Made by a program: the position numbers and the translations under genes
Assembly: GCF_009208055.1 (NCBI RefSeq)
Contig: NZ_WFKI01000008.1
Location: 17,775 to 81,774 of the forward strand
Reading direction: 5' to 3'
Length of the DNA: 64,000 nt
Origin: Poseidonibacter ostreae
GTDB taxonomy: Bacteria; Campylobacterota; Campylobacteria; Campylobacterales; Arcobacteraceae
Shown here: piece after piece, positions 53,758 to 63,231 of the stretch
How positions within the stretch are numbered: the first letter of the stretch is position 1
How the letters are laid out: the number at the start of each line of letters is the position of its first letter
Notes under the pieces: generated by a model
What the model was told of the DNA's origin: nothing
Databases searched by the model: none
The model's input: only the letters and a program-made list of their open reading frames with translations

Positions 53758-54582
53758 TTAGTGTGACATAAAAACAGGAATAGTAGTGTTTTCCAATAAA
53801 TATCTAGTAGCTCCACCAAACATTAGTTCTTTTAAGCCTTTATGTCCATAAGCTCCTGCAACTATCAAATCAAAATTACCTTCTTGTGCTGCATTTAATA
53901 AGGCTTGGCCAGGTATTCTTGTAGTTTTAATTATCTCATAACTAGCATTTATATTATGCTCTTTTAAATAAGAAATAAGATTTTCCATAACTCCTAAATC
54001 TTTTACATATTCTATAGATGAAATAATATGTACTTTTTTTGCTTGTTTTAATAACTGTATAGATGAAGTAAGAGATCGTGAAGCTTCAGTTGAATTATTC
54101 CAACCAATTATTATAGAATCAGTAGAGAATTTTCTTAATACTCTAGGAAACATTAAAACAGGTTTTCCACTTTTTAGTACTGCTGTTTCAAATGTTGCAG
54201 TAGTAAGTCCTGAGGGAGGAGCTGCTGCTATTACTAAATCACAAAACTTTGATTCTTGTTCTACTAAATTACTTCTTAATCCCTCTTTTATTTTTAAACT
54301 TACTTTTGAAATATCAACTTCTACTTCTTTGGAAACTCTTTCAAAAAGTTTAACAAAGGCTTCATTTTCTTCTTTATATTTTATATCAACTATTTTATCA
54401 ATATCATTTTTAATATTATCAGGAATTGCAAAACTTCTATAAAAGCTATTACTCTCTTTTAGAATAGACTGTAAAACATCTAACTTAATATTAAATTTTT
54501 TTGCAATTAATAATGCACCATATATTCTTTCTTCAAGTTCTTCTCCTCCACCAATTGGAAAAAAAAGTTTTTTATAAGACAT
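53758..54582 (-). CDS. Universal stress protein with two Usp domains
   Basis: 274 residues. Two tandem UspA folds. The second ends with the ATP-binding motif GAYGHKGLKELMFGGATRYL. Its place between kdgK and eda suggests co-expression with the sugar-acid cluster. Confidence 0.88.
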   Translation of the reverse strand: MSYKKLFFPIGGGEELEERIYGALLIAKKFNIKLDVLQSILKESNSFYRSFAIPDNIKNDIDKIVDIKYKEENEAFVKLFERVSKEVEVDISKVSLKIKEGLRSNLVEQESKFCDLVIAAAPPSGLTTATFETAVLKSGKPVLMFPRVLRKFSTDSIIIGWNNSTEASRSLTSSIQLLKQAKKVHIISSIEYVKDLGVMENLISYLKEHNINASYEIIKTTRIPGQALLNAAQEGNFDLIVAGAYGHKGLKELMFGGATRYLLENTTIPVFMSH

Positions 54583-54599
54583 TTATAAATCCTTTATTA

Positions 54600-55487
54600 T
54601 TATACAATTGCACCTTTATGCATAATCACTTTTGATGCTAATTCTTGACCTTTAAGAATAGAATCTTCAATATTATCACCATTTAATCTTGCTGATAAAT
54701 AAGCACCATTAAAAGAATCACCTGCTGATGTAGAATCTACAATATTTTCCAAGGCTTTTATTTTTACTATCTTTATCTCATTTTGATAATAATACATAAT
54801 ATCTTCTTTTCCAGCTTTAAGTATTATCTCTTTTACGCCAGCTGTTTTAAGTTTTTCAATAATTTTATTTGAATCGCTCACACCCCATAAATCTTCTTCA
54901 TCTTCAATAGAGGGAAGAACAATATCACAGTAATTAATAACTTCATTATATATATCTTTTGCTTTTTGAGTATTCGTATATAGTTTTGGTCTATAATTAG
55001 TATCAAAAACTATTTTTACTCCAGTTTCTCTGGCTTTTTGAATAGTTTCAAAAAAACTATTTCTTCCTTTTTCATTCATAATAGCTAAAGAGATTGCAGA
55101 GAAATAAATCATATCAAAAGAAGATATATCCTCTTTAATTTTTTCTAAAACAGGAGTTGTAAAAAGTTCTTTTGCTGCAGATTCACCTCTCCAATAAGAA
55201 AAACTTCTCTCACCATTATCTGTAGTAATTATATAAAGTCCTATAGTTTTATCATCTTTAAAATCTAAATAATTAGTATCTAAATTATGTTCTTTAAAAC
55301 AAGAGGTCATTTTTTTAGACCATGAGTCTTTACCTAAAACACTTATATATTCAACACTATCTTTAGGTGAACTTCTTTTTAAATAAACAGCACAATTAAA
55401 AGTATCTCCTGCAAAAGTCTGTTTATATCCATCACCTTGCATATATAGTTCTGCCATACATTCGCCAACAACTGCTATTTTTGCCAT
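54600..55487 (-). CDS. kdgK: 2-keto-3-deoxygluconate kinase
   Basis: 295 residues, PfkB/ribokinase fold. GECMAELYMQG start, NCAVYLKR, FDTNYRPKLY, and the PfkB signature DSTSAGDSFNGAYLSARLNG. It phosphorylates KDG to KDPG, which the eda product cleaves. AAAGG precedes the ATG. It lies 9 bases after the 143-residue gene. Confidence 0.92.
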   Translation of the reverse strand: MAKIAVVGECMAELYMQGDGYKQTFAGDTFNCAVYLKRSSPKDSVEYISVLGKDSWSKKMTSCFKEHNLDTNYLDFKDDKTIGLYIITTDNGERSFSYWRGESAAKELFTTPVLEKIKEDISSFDMIYFSAISLAIMNEKGRNSFFETIQKARETGVKIVFDTNYRPKLYTNTQKAKDIYNEVINYCDIVLPSIEDEEDLWGVSDSNKIIEKLKTAGVKEIILKAGKEDIMYYYQNEIKIVKIKALENIVDSTSAGDSFNGAYLSARLNGDNIEDSILKGQELASKVIMHKGAIV

Positions 55488-55496
55488 TATTTGCCT

Positions 55497-55928
55497 TTAT
55501 TGTTGATGTTCATGTATCATAAGTTGTTCAAAAGCTAATGCAATCCAAGAACTAACTAACATATCAAACCATTGTTCAACTCCACTACAAGCAACTACAA
55601 TATTCCCATATACAAAAGATCCGTAAAATGGTAAATCCCCTTCTCTTAAAGAGGATGGGTGTTGTGTTTGTGTAACAATATTTGCTTGATTCTCACGCCA
55701 AGCTTGTTCGGCTTTACTTCTTGCAAAATCATCAAAAGGTTTTTCCCAAGTAGAGTTTTTAATAGATTCTTCATATAAAATTGCTTCATCAAACTTAGCT
55801 TCCCAAGGTTTTAACCTTGGGTCCATAATAACTATGTGAAGCTCTTTTCTATTAGTTTTATTAAATAACTCATTAATAGATGGTTTTACTAATTCAACAG
55901 CTTGTTTTGCAACATCTAGATGTTTCAT
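55497..55928 (-). CDS. Unknown 143-residue protein, possibly GlcG/HbpS-like
   Basis: Not recognised with confidence. N-terminal helix AKQAVELVKPSINELF, then a strand LHIVIMDPRLKPWEAKFDEA and C-terminal GSFVYGNIVVACSGVEQWFD with a terminal helix. This order is reminiscent of GlcG/HbpS heme-binding folds, but similarity is weak. It overlaps the dehydrogenase stop by four bases, so it probably acts in the same pathway. Confidence 0.6.
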   Translation of the reverse strand: MKHLDVAKQAVELVKPSINELFNKTNRKELHIVIMDPRLKPWEAKFDEAILYEESIKNSTWEKPFDDFARSKAEQAWRENQANIVTQTQHPSSLREGDLPFYGSFVYGNIVVACSGVEQWFDMLVSSWIALAFEQLMIHEHQQ

Positions 55929-56833
55929 TTTTTTACAGTCTTTGCAAATTCACCTGCAAGATGAGATACCATATCAGGAACATCAAGGTCACCTTTTCCT
56001 TGATCTACAGCACTTCCAAGTGTTGCTTTTGTACCAGTAGCAATACCACTAGTTACATTTAAAGCCTCAGTCATACTTACATAATAAGATAAATCTTTAT
56101 GTGCATTTCCAATAGAAAAACCTAAAGATTTAGAGTTTCCATCTACGGCATTTGCCTTTACAAAATCCATCATCATTGAGTGTAGTGGACCAGCAGACAT
56201 AATTCCATATAGATCTTCTCTTTTTATACCAGCTAAATCAGCCATTGCAAATGATTCTGACATAGCAGTTGCTAATGTCATTCCAAAGAAGTTATTGATA
56301 AGTTTTAAAGTATGTCCTGCACCTAATGCTCCAACATGAAAAACGTTTTCACCAATATCTTCTAAAACAGGTTTAACTCTATCAAAATCTGATTTTTCAC
56401 CAGCACTCATAATATTTAGTAAGCCATCAAGTGCATGTTTTGGAGTTCTCCCTAAAGGAGCATCCATATAACTTGCACCTTTTTCTTTGATTTTATCTCC
56501 AAGCATTTTAGTTGATTCAGGAAGAGATGTACCTAAATCAATAACTAGTGAACCAGCTTTTAATCCTTCTAATAAACCATTTTCATTTAACATAATTGAT
56601 TCAACTGATTTAGATGTATCAACACAAATAAATATAATATCTGATGCTTGTGCTACTTCACTAGCATTTGTTGCAACTGTTGCACCTCTTGATTCTGCTT
56701 TATTAATTCCATCGTTTCTTTTTCTACCTAAAACTGTTAATGTATAATTTAAATCTTGTAATCTATTTACTATTGCTGATCCCATTAATCCTAAACCAAT
56801 GAAACCAATTTTTGGAAGTTTTGTATTTGACAT
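55925..56833 (-). CDS. NAD(P)-dependent beta-hydroxyacid dehydrogenase (HIBADH family)
   Basis: 302 residues. Rossmann motif GFIGLGLMGSAI at the start, DAPLGRTPKHALDGLLNIM with GAGHTLKLINNFF (catalytic Lys). Family members include tartronate semialdehyde reductase, 3-hydroxyisobutyrate dehydrogenase and sulfolactaldehyde reductase; the substrate is not readable. It lies between the transporter and kdgK. Confidence 0.88.
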   Translation of the reverse strand: MSNTKLPKIGFIGLGLMGSAIVNRLQDLNYTLTVLGRKRNDGINKAESRGATVATNASEVAQASDIIFICVDTSKSVESIMLNENGLLEGLKAGSLVIDLGTSLPESTKMLGDKIKEKGASYMDAPLGRTPKHALDGLLNIMSAGEKSDFDRVKPVLEDIGENVFHVGALGAGHTLKLINNFFGMTLATAMSESFAMADLAGIKREDLYGIMSAGPLHSMMMDFVKANAVDGNSKSLGFSIGNAHKDLSYYVSMTEALNVTSGIATGTKATLGSAVDQGKGDLDVPDMVSHLAGEFAKTVKK

Positions 56834-56887
56834 ATTTTTATCCTTTTTTATTTATATTTATTTATATTTTTATAATCTTCTTAAATA

Positions 56888-58396
56888 CTAAGAAGTCTTT
56901 TCTTCAATTTCTTTTTCTATACTACGTAATTTTTTAAATTTTCTATAACTAGATACAAGCATAATAAGAGCTAATCCTAAAAATACTGCACTAATTGGTC
57001 TCTCAATAAAAATCATAAAATCATCTCGAGATAATAATAAAGAACGACGCATATTTTGTTCAGCCATTGGGCCTAAAATAAGAGCTAATAATATTGGAGA
57101 AATTGGAAATTTTGCCTTATCCATAAAATAAGCAATCACACCTACTATAAAAGCTAATCCAACATCAAAAAAACTAAATCTTATTGCATAAGCACCAGTA
57201 ATACATAATAAAAATATTACAGGAGTTAATATATTTTGATTAATATTAATTAATTTTGAAAATATTCTTGCTCCACCTAAACCAATAATTAGTAATACAA
57301 CTTGACATAAAATCATACCTGCAAAAATTGGATACACAATATCAATATGATCTCTAAATAATAAAGGTCCAGGTTGAAGCCCATGGATTGTTAAAGCACC
57401 CAATAAAACAGCAGTAACTGCATCACCTGGTACTCCTAAAGTTAACATAGGAATCATTGCACCACCAGTAGCACCATTATTTGCAGACTCAGGAGCTGCA
57501 ATTCCCTCATGTGAACCTTTACCAAATTTTTCTGGTTCTTTAGATGTTCTTTTAGCTTCACCATATGCTACAAAAGCAGCAACATCACTACCAAGTCCAG
57601 GAACACTCCCTAGAAAAGAACCTAAACTACCTGATTTAAACATTGTAAAAAGAAGTGGTTTAATTTCACTTATTTTTGGTAAAATTTTGCCAACTTTTGA
57701 TTTTACTTGAGGAACAATTTCCATATTCTCTACATTTCTAAATACTTGTGCAAAACCAAATAGACCAATTAATACAGGAATAAATGTAATACCACCTAAT
57801 AAATCTTCATTTTCAAAAGAAAAACGAGGAACTCCTGATAGTGGATCAAAACCAATAGTTGTAAGAAGTAATCCAATTAAAACTACAATTGCACCTCTAA
57901 GTAATGATTCTCCAGAAATTGATATAATCATAGTAAGTCCAAAAACAGCTAATGCAAAAAACTCAGGTGGACCAAAACGTAGACCAAATGATGCAATTTC
58001 AGGTGCTAAAAATGCCATTATTAAAGCCCCAATAGTTCCACCAATAAATGAAGCAATAGTAGAAATACCTATAGCTTTACCACCTTCTCCTCTTTGAGAA
58101 AGTGGATATCCATCAAGTAATGTTGCTGCTGCTGGTGTTCCTGGTGTTCTAATTAAAATACCAGAAATAGAACCACCATAAATACCTCCACTAAATATTC
58201 CCATTAATAATAGTAAACCCTCAACAGGAGGTAAACTATATGTAAAAGGAATTAGTAAAGCACAACCCATAGTTGCAGTTAATCCTGGTAGACATCCAAC
58301 TATAATTCCAGCTGTTACTCCAACTATAATAAATAATAAACTAGAAGGGTTAGAAAAAATTAGTATAAATGCATTCATTAAATAATCAAAGCTCAC
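56888..58396 (-). CDS. tctA: Tripartite tricarboxylate transporter permease TctA
   Basis: 502 residues, large membrane subunit with about 12 helices: GCLPGLTATMGCALLIPFTY, GIYGGSISGILIRTPGTPAA and VPGLGSDVAAFVAYGEAKRT are typical of TctA. GTG start with a strong AGGAGGT. It works with TctB and the periplasmic TctC. Confidence 0.95.
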   Translation of the reverse strand: MSFDYLMNAFILIFSNPSSLLFIIVGVTAGIIVGCLPGLTATMGCALLIPFTYSLPPVEGLLLLMGIFSGGIYGGSISGILIRTPGTPAAATLLDGYPLSQRGEGGKAIGISTIASFIGGTIGALIMAFLAPEIASFGLRFGPPEFFALAVFGLTMIISISGESLLRGAIVVLIGLLLTTIGFDPLSGVPRFSFENEDLLGGITFIPVLIGLFGFAQVFRNVENMEIVPQVKSKVGKILPKISEIKPLLFTMFKSGSLGSFLGSVPGLGSDVAAFVAYGEAKRTSKEPEKFGKGSHEGIAAPESANNGATGGAMIPMLTLGVPGDAVTAVLLGALTIHGLQPGPLLFRDHIDIVYPIFAGMILCQVVLLIIGLGGARIFSKLININQNILTPVIFLLCITGAYAIRFSFFDVGLAFIVGVIAYFMDKAKFPISPILLALILGPMAEQNMRRSLLLSRDDFMIFIERPISAVFLGLALIMLVSSYRKFKKLRSIEKEIEEKTS

Positions 58397-58447
58397 TATA
58401 ACCTCCTACAAAATAAGATATCTTTTTTAAATAATTTATAAACCTTT

Positions 58448-58903
58448 TCAATATAACATCCCCTCTGGTAAAGGAATTTTTAGAAACATACTAAAAATAC
58501 CGTACACAACGGAAGCAATTGCAAGACTAATAAAAAAAGTCACTAAATTATTTCTTTGACCTAAATATCTCATAGTTACAAATAAAAACATCACTGTTGA
58601 AATATAAAATCCTATAACCTGCATAAGGTATAAATATGAAACTGCAATTACTAAAGTAACTGAAGTACGAATAAAACCTTTTTTATTTATTGACTCTAAA
58701 TTTTTTAAGGCATTTCCCTTTAGTGCTTGAACAATAAGAGCAATTGAGGCTATAAATAACAATGCAGATAATGCTTGAGGAAAGAAGTTAGGACCATAAC
58801 GGTTAACTCCAATTCCTACATATTGTTCTGCATACGTATAGATGGCAATACTTAATAAACTTAAGAATATACCAACACCAATATCAATCGGTTTACTATA
58901 CAT
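58448..58903 (-). CDS. tctB: Tripartite tricarboxylate transporter small membrane subunit TctB
   Basis: 151 residues with four membrane helices (YSKPIDIGVGIFLSLLSIAI at the start, SVVYGIFSMFLKIPLPEG at the end). Typical TctB size and partners: tctC 8 bases upstream, tctA 51 bases downstream. Confidence 0.92.
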   Translation of the reverse strand: MYSKPIDIGVGIFLSLLSIAIYTYAEQYVGIGVNRYGPNFFPQALSALLFIASIALIVQALKGNALKNLESINKKGFIRTSVTLVIAVSYLYLMQVIGFYISTVMFLFVTMRYLGQRNNLVTFFISLAIASVVYGIFSMFLKIPLPEGMLY

Positions 58904-58911
58904 TTTTTTTA

Positions 58912-59865
58912 TTACTTCTTAAGTAGACCAACAGCATCTAATGTCGGTTTAAGAATATTTTCCATATCACCTAAAAACTTATCAAACCCTTTTGCATCTT
59001 CGTATACTAAGTTAAGACCAACTTTTTTTGTAAACTCAACAAACTCAGGATCATCAAACATTTTTTTGAATCCAGCAGCTAAAACTTCTGCACGATCAGC
59101 AGGTACATTTTTTGGTAATGCTAATCCACGCCAATCTAAAATTGGTGCACTTTTTGAATACCCCTCTTCTTCTAATGTAGGAACATTAGGGAATAATGGA
59201 TGTCTTGTACTTGCATCTGTTGCAATAATTTTAACTTGACCAGCTTCTTTTAATTGTTTCATTTCATCAATTCCAGTAGCAGCTAAATCAATATGTCCAC
59301 CTAATAATGCAGCACGCGTAGGAGCTCCACCATCAAAAGGAATAAAGTTAAACTCTACACCTTGTTTTAAACCTAAAGCAGCAGCAGATAAATGCCAAGC
59401 AACACCAGCACCTGTATGTCCAATTGTTACTTTTCCAGGATTTGCTTTAGCTTCTTTAATTACTTCTGCAATAGAAGTTAATTTCGAGCCATCTTTTACA
59501 CTTAAAGCAGGTGTACTTTGATTTAATAATTGAAGTAATTTAAAATCCTTATAATTAAGACCTGATAAACCCATTAATTTATAAGTACTAAGACCAAAAG
59601 TTATCATACCTACAGAATAACCATCTGGTCTTGCACGTTTAGCAGCACTCATACCAACTACACCTTGACCACCAGTTTTATTAATAACGTTTACATTTAC
59701 ACCAATATGCTTTTTAGCATTTTTAACTAAAGCACGAGCAATAGTATCTGTACCACCACCAGCTGACCATGGCACAATTAATGTTATATCTTTTTCAGGG
59801 AACGCTGCAAATGCAGATGTTACAGATAAACTTACAGCTAACAACAAACTTTTTACTTTTTTCAT
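58912..59865 (-). CDS. tctC: Tripartite tricarboxylate transporter substrate-binding protein TctC
   Basis: 317 residues. Signal peptide MKKVKSLLLAVSLSVTSAFA, then FPEKDITLIVPWSAGGGTDTI, IGHTGAGVAWHLSA and FDGGAPTRAALLGGHID of the Bug family. The ligand is probably a carboxylate or sugar acid, given the KDG genes downstream. AAGGAAG lies just before the ATG. First gene of the tctC-B-A-dehydrogenase-x-kdgK-usp-eda unit. Confidence 0.94.
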   Translation of the reverse strand: MKKVKSLLLAVSLSVTSAFAAFPEKDITLIVPWSAGGGTDTIARALVKNAKKHIGVNVNVINKTGGQGVVGMSAAKRARPDGYSVGMITFGLSTYKLMGLSGLNYKDFKLLQLLNQSTPALSVKDGSKLTSIAEVIKEAKANPGKVTIGHTGAGVAWHLSAAALGLKQGVEFNFIPFDGGAPTRAALLGGHIDLAATGIDEMKQLKEAGQVKIIATDASTRHPLFPNVPTLEEEGYSKSAPILDWRGLALPKNVPADRAEVLAAGFKKMFDDPEFVEFTKKVGLNLVYEDAKGFDKFLGDMENILKPTLDAVGLLKK

Positions 59866-59960
59866 TTTCTCTTCCTTAGTTAAATTTTATTTAAATCGTA
59901 CATTTGAACCATTGAGAACTCAATTGTTCTTTTGTATCAATCAAAATTACGTAGCTCTTT

Positions 59961-59975
59961 TTTGGTATGACCAAA
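59961..59975. promoter_or_regulatory. GntR/FadR-type operator
   Basis: TTTGGT-ATG-ACCAAA, a perfect 15-base palindrome that matches the GGT-NNN-ACC sites of PdhR/LldR-type regulators. It is about 96 bases upstream of tctC and near the divergent GntR gene. Confidence 0.7.
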
Positions 59976-60148
59976 TTAGATTTTCATCTTATAGTACTTT
60001 TTTTTAAATATTGCTTAATTTTTATACATTTTATTCTAAATAAACATAAAATATAGATATATAATAAAAAGTTTTGATTTTATTTTACAAATTATTCAAT
60101 TGTTTTTATAGTTTAGTTCTACCAAAATTACTTTTTGTATAATTATGG

Positions 60149-60154
60149 TATAAT
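60149..60154 (+). promoter_or_regulatory. -10 box of gntR
   Basis: TATAAT in ATTATGGTATAATTT, 28 bases before the ATG, with the T-rich ACTTTTTG upstream as usual in this phylum. Confidence 0.6.
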
Positions 60155-60181
60155 TTATAAAATATAAAGGAGCTAATAATT

Positions 60182-60889
60182 ATGAATAAAACTGAGTCAG
60201 CCCAAAAAGGAAGGATTTCTGATTATTTAGTAACTCAACTAGAAGCAAAAATATTATCTAACAATATAAAAGATGGAGAAAAATTACCTTCTGAAAGAGA
60301 ATTAATGAATCAATATGATGTAAGTAGAACAGTTGTTAGAGAAGCAATTGCTACTTTGTCAAGTAAGGGTTTGATTATAACAAAGCCAAGATTTAGACCA
60401 ATTGCTAGAAAACCAAATATTGATTCAGCATTAGATTCTATTAATGGAATAGTAACTCATCTATTAAGTCAATCTGATGGTGTAAAAAATTTATTTGATA
60501 CAAGATTAATGATTGAAGCTATGCTTGTAAGAGAAGCTGCTATAAATGCAAATAAAGATGATATTAAAGCATTACGAGAAGCTTTAAAAGCAAACTATCT
60601 AGCTATTAATGATTCTGATGAGTTTTATACTACAGATGTGTTGTTTCACTCTATATTATATTCTATTCCTAATAATCCAATCTTTCCCTCAGTACAAAAA
60701 GCCTTTGTAAACTGGTTATCAAACCATTGGAAAAAAATGGGAAGACTATCAAAAAGAAATGAACTAAATTATTACGCTCATAAAAAAATATTTGAAGCTA
60801 TATTAAATAGAGATCCTGATGAAGCAGAAAAAGCATTAAGAGAACACCTTAATACTGGATGGAAAGATATTGAAAAAACATTTAAATAA
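60182..60889 (+). CDS. GntR family regulator, FadR/FCD type
   Basis: 235 residues. Winged helix (KLPSERELMNQYDVSRTVVR and EAIATLSSKGLI) then a C-terminal FCD ligand domain (MIEAMLVREAAINAN, HKKIFEAILNRDPDEAEKAL). Probably controls the divergent tct-kdg cluster through the TTTGGT-ATG-ACCAAA site; the effector may be a sugar acid. AAAGGAG precedes the ATG. Confidence 0.9.
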   Translation: MNKTESAQKGRISDYLVTQLEAKILSNNIKDGEKLPSERELMNQYDVSRTVVREAIATLSSKGLIITKPRFRPIARKPNIDSALDSINGIVTHLLSQSDGVKNLFDTRLMIEAMLVREAAINANKDDIKALREALKANYLAINDSDEFYTTDVLFHSILYSIPNNPIFPSVQKAFVNWLSNHWKKMGRLSKRNELNYYAHKKIFEAILNRDPDEAEKALREHLNTGWKDIEKTFK

Positions 60890-60965
60890 AATTAATGAAC
60901 TTTAATTAACACTTAGATATAATCGCGAATATATAGAAAATTAAAATAATAAAAAGGTTTAAAAT

Positions 60966-62507
60966 TTGTTAAATATAAAAGATACTTTTATAGGAAATAA
61001 TGCGAAAAGTGATATTTTATCAGGACTTGTTGTAGCAGTTGCACTTGTTCCTGAAGCTATTGCATTTTCATTTATCGCACAAGTTAGTCCAATTGTTGGA
61101 TTATATGCTGCATTTATTCTAGGATTAATTACTGCTTTAATGGGTGGAAAACCTGGAATGATTTCAGGAGCAACTGGTGCTGTTGCTATTGTTTTAGTAG
61201 GAGTTAGTTTAGCTTCTAAAGAGATATTGATTGCTCAAGGTTTAAGTGGAGATGCACTGTCTTTTGGAATTGTTCAATATATTACTTTAACAGCTATTGT
61301 TGCAGGAATAATTCAAATCTCTATTGGTGCTTTTAAAATGGGTAAATTTATTCGTTTAGTTCCACAACCTGCACTTCATGGATTTGTAAATGGTTTAGCA
61401 GTTGTAATTGCAACTAGTCAGTTTAAGTTTTTAGATGGTGCGGGAATGATTATGTATGCAATAATACTTGGAACAATGGCAACTATGTATTTCTTACCAA
61501 AGTTTACAGCTGCAGTTCCTGCTGGTCTTGTTGCTATCATTGTATTTACACTTGGTGTTTATATAACAGGTGCAGATACTAAACTTGTAGGTGATTTAGC
61601 AAATTTAGCTGAGTTTAAAGGTTTATTACCAAGCTTTCACATTCCAGATGTTATTTTAGATTTTGAAGCTTTAAAATTAGTACTTCCTTATGCCGTAATT
61701 GTTGCGCTTGTTGGTGTTATTGAATCACTTTTAACACTTTCTGTTTTAGATGAAATTTCTGGAACAAGAGGAAGTGCAAATCAAGAGTGTATAGCTCAAG
61801 GAACTGGAAATATTACTTGTGGTTTATTTGGTGCAATGCCAGGTTGTGCGATGATTGGTCAATCTATTATCAACTATACATCAGGTGGTTTAGGAAGATT
61901 ATCAGGAGTTGTAGCATCTATTGGTCTTATTTTATTAGTTGCAACACTTACAGATCTTTTAAATATTATTCCAGTTGCTATTTTAGTTGGAATTATGTTT
62001 ATGGTTTCTATTGGGACTTTTGAATGGAGTTCATTTGCTAGAATTACTAAAATGCCTAAAAGTGATGCTTTTGTACTTCTTACAGTTACATGTATTACAA
62101 TTGTTGCTGATTTAGCAATTGCTGTAATCTCTGGGGTAATTATATCTGCACTTGTATTTGCTTGGAAACATGCAAAAGTAACAGCAAGAACTCATAGAGA
62201 AGATGATGGAACAAAAATATATGACTTTGATGGACCATTATTCTTTGGAAGTGTAACAGCTTTTAATGACAATTTTGACATCAAACATGACCCTGAAAAT
62301 ATAGTATTAGATTTTAAAGATGCTAGAGTTATGGATATATCTGGTGTTGAAGCAGTTGATGCAATTACTAAAAAATATCTAGAAGCTGGAAAAACAGTAA
62401 AAATTAGACATTTAAGTGCTGAATGTAAATCTATTATGAAAAATGCTGGACAATTTTGTACTTATGAAGAAGACGATCCAAAATATAAAGTAGCTTATGA
62501 CTACTAA
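60966..62507 (+). CDS. SulP family anion transporter with STAS domain (copy 2)
   Basis: 513 residues from a TTG start. SulP helices (ILSGLVVAVALVPEAIAFSF, GMISGATGAVAIV, GLFGAMPGCAMIGQSIINYT) and a C-terminal STAS domain (DFDGPLFFGSVTAF, DISGVEAVDAI). Only distantly similar to the copy at 31175. Substrate unknown. Confidence 0.9.
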   Translation: MLNIKDTFIGNNAKSDILSGLVVAVALVPEAIAFSFIAQVSPIVGLYAAFILGLITALMGGKPGMISGATGAVAIVLVGVSLASKEILIAQGLSGDALSFGIVQYITLTAIVAGIIQISIGAFKMGKFIRLVPQPALHGFVNGLAVVIATSQFKFLDGAGMIMYAIILGTMATMYFLPKFTAAVPAGLVAIIVFTLGVYITGADTKLVGDLANLAEFKGLLPSFHIPDVILDFEALKLVLPYAVIVALVGVIESLLTLSVLDEISGTRGSANQECIAQGTGNITCGLFGAMPGCAMIGQSIINYTSGGLGRLSGVVASIGLILLVATLTDLLNIIPVAILVGIMFMVSIGTFEWSSFARITKMPKSDAFVLLTVTCITIVADLAIAVISGVIISALVFAWKHAKVTARTHREDDGTKIYDFDGPLFFGSVTAFNDNFDIKHDPENIVLDFKDARVMDISGVEAVDAITKKYLEAGKTVKIRHLSAECKSIMKNAGQFCTYEEDDPKYKVAYDY

Positions 62508-62524
62508 AAAATAAAGGAAAAAAA

Positions 62525-63157
62525 ATGAATATTGATACATTATTAATATATACAGTTGTTGCTTTTTTCTATATAACTAGTCCTGGTCCTGCTATAGTCT
62601 TAGCTATTATAAATGGAATGAGGACAAATATGAAAACTGTTATGATTACATCATTTGCAAATGTATTAGGTTTATTCATTTTATCAAGTGCTTCAATTTT
62701 AGGTTTAGGTGTTTTATTTAAAACATCTTCAAACTTATTCTTACTTGTAAAAATAGTGGGTGCTTTTTATTTAATATATTTAGGCTTTAAATTTCTTTTC
62801 AATAGAAGTAGTTTTAAAATAGATGATAATTGTCAAAAAGAAGAAAAGAAAAGTAAAAAGAGTTATTTTTTAGAATCTTTTTTTCTTGCTATTACAAATC
62901 CAAAACCTATATTATTTTTTACAGCAATCTTCCCTCAGTTTTTAGATATGCAAAATAATATCATACCTCAATTCTTTATTCTAACTGGAATATTTCTATT
63001 TATTTCATTCACTTCTCTTTGTCTTTATGCATATTTAGCAAAAAAATCTAAAAAATGGTTAAGTAATAAAAATAGATTAACTTGGTTCAGTAGAATCACT
63101 GGTGGAATGTTTATAGGATTAGGAGTAGGAATACTTCAACTAAAAAACTCAAACTAG
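62525..63157 (+). CDS. LysE family translocator
   Basis: 210 residues, about six helices. ITSPGPAIVLAIINGMRTNM, KIVGAFYLIYLGFKFLF and LAITNPKPILFFTAIFPQF are LysE/RhtB-family blocks. Exports amino acids or related compounds. AAAGGA precedes the ATG; 17 bases after SulP. Confidence 0.9.
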   Translation: MNIDTLLIYTVVAFFYITSPGPAIVLAIINGMRTNMKTVMITSFANVLGLFILSSASILGLGVLFKTSSNLFLLVKIVGAFYLIYLGFKFLFNRSSFKIDDNCQKEEKKSKKSYFLESFFLAITNPKPILFFTAIFPQFLDMQNNIIPQFFILTGIFLFISFTSLCLYAYLAKKSKKWLSNKNRLTWFSRITGGMFIGLGVGILQLKNSN

Positions 63158-63231
63158 TATAAATACATTTTATTTACTATTTTTTATTTTTCAGATAGAA
63201 TAATTAATAAATATCTAGAATAGAGTGAATT

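Larger units (their letters stand above)
59866..60181. promoter_or_regulatory. Divergent regulatory region between tctC and gntR
   Basis: 316 bases without a gene. Two inverted repeats: ATTGAGAACTCAAT (59911-59924) and TTTGGTATGACCAAA (59961-59975). The rest is AT-rich. A gntR -10 is at 60149. Confidence 0.75.

Noticed and set aside
59911..59924. ATTGAGAACTCAAT as a second GntR operator
   Set aside because: It is a real inverted repeat but does not match the GGT-NNN-ACC class, so I only mention it in the intergenic entry.
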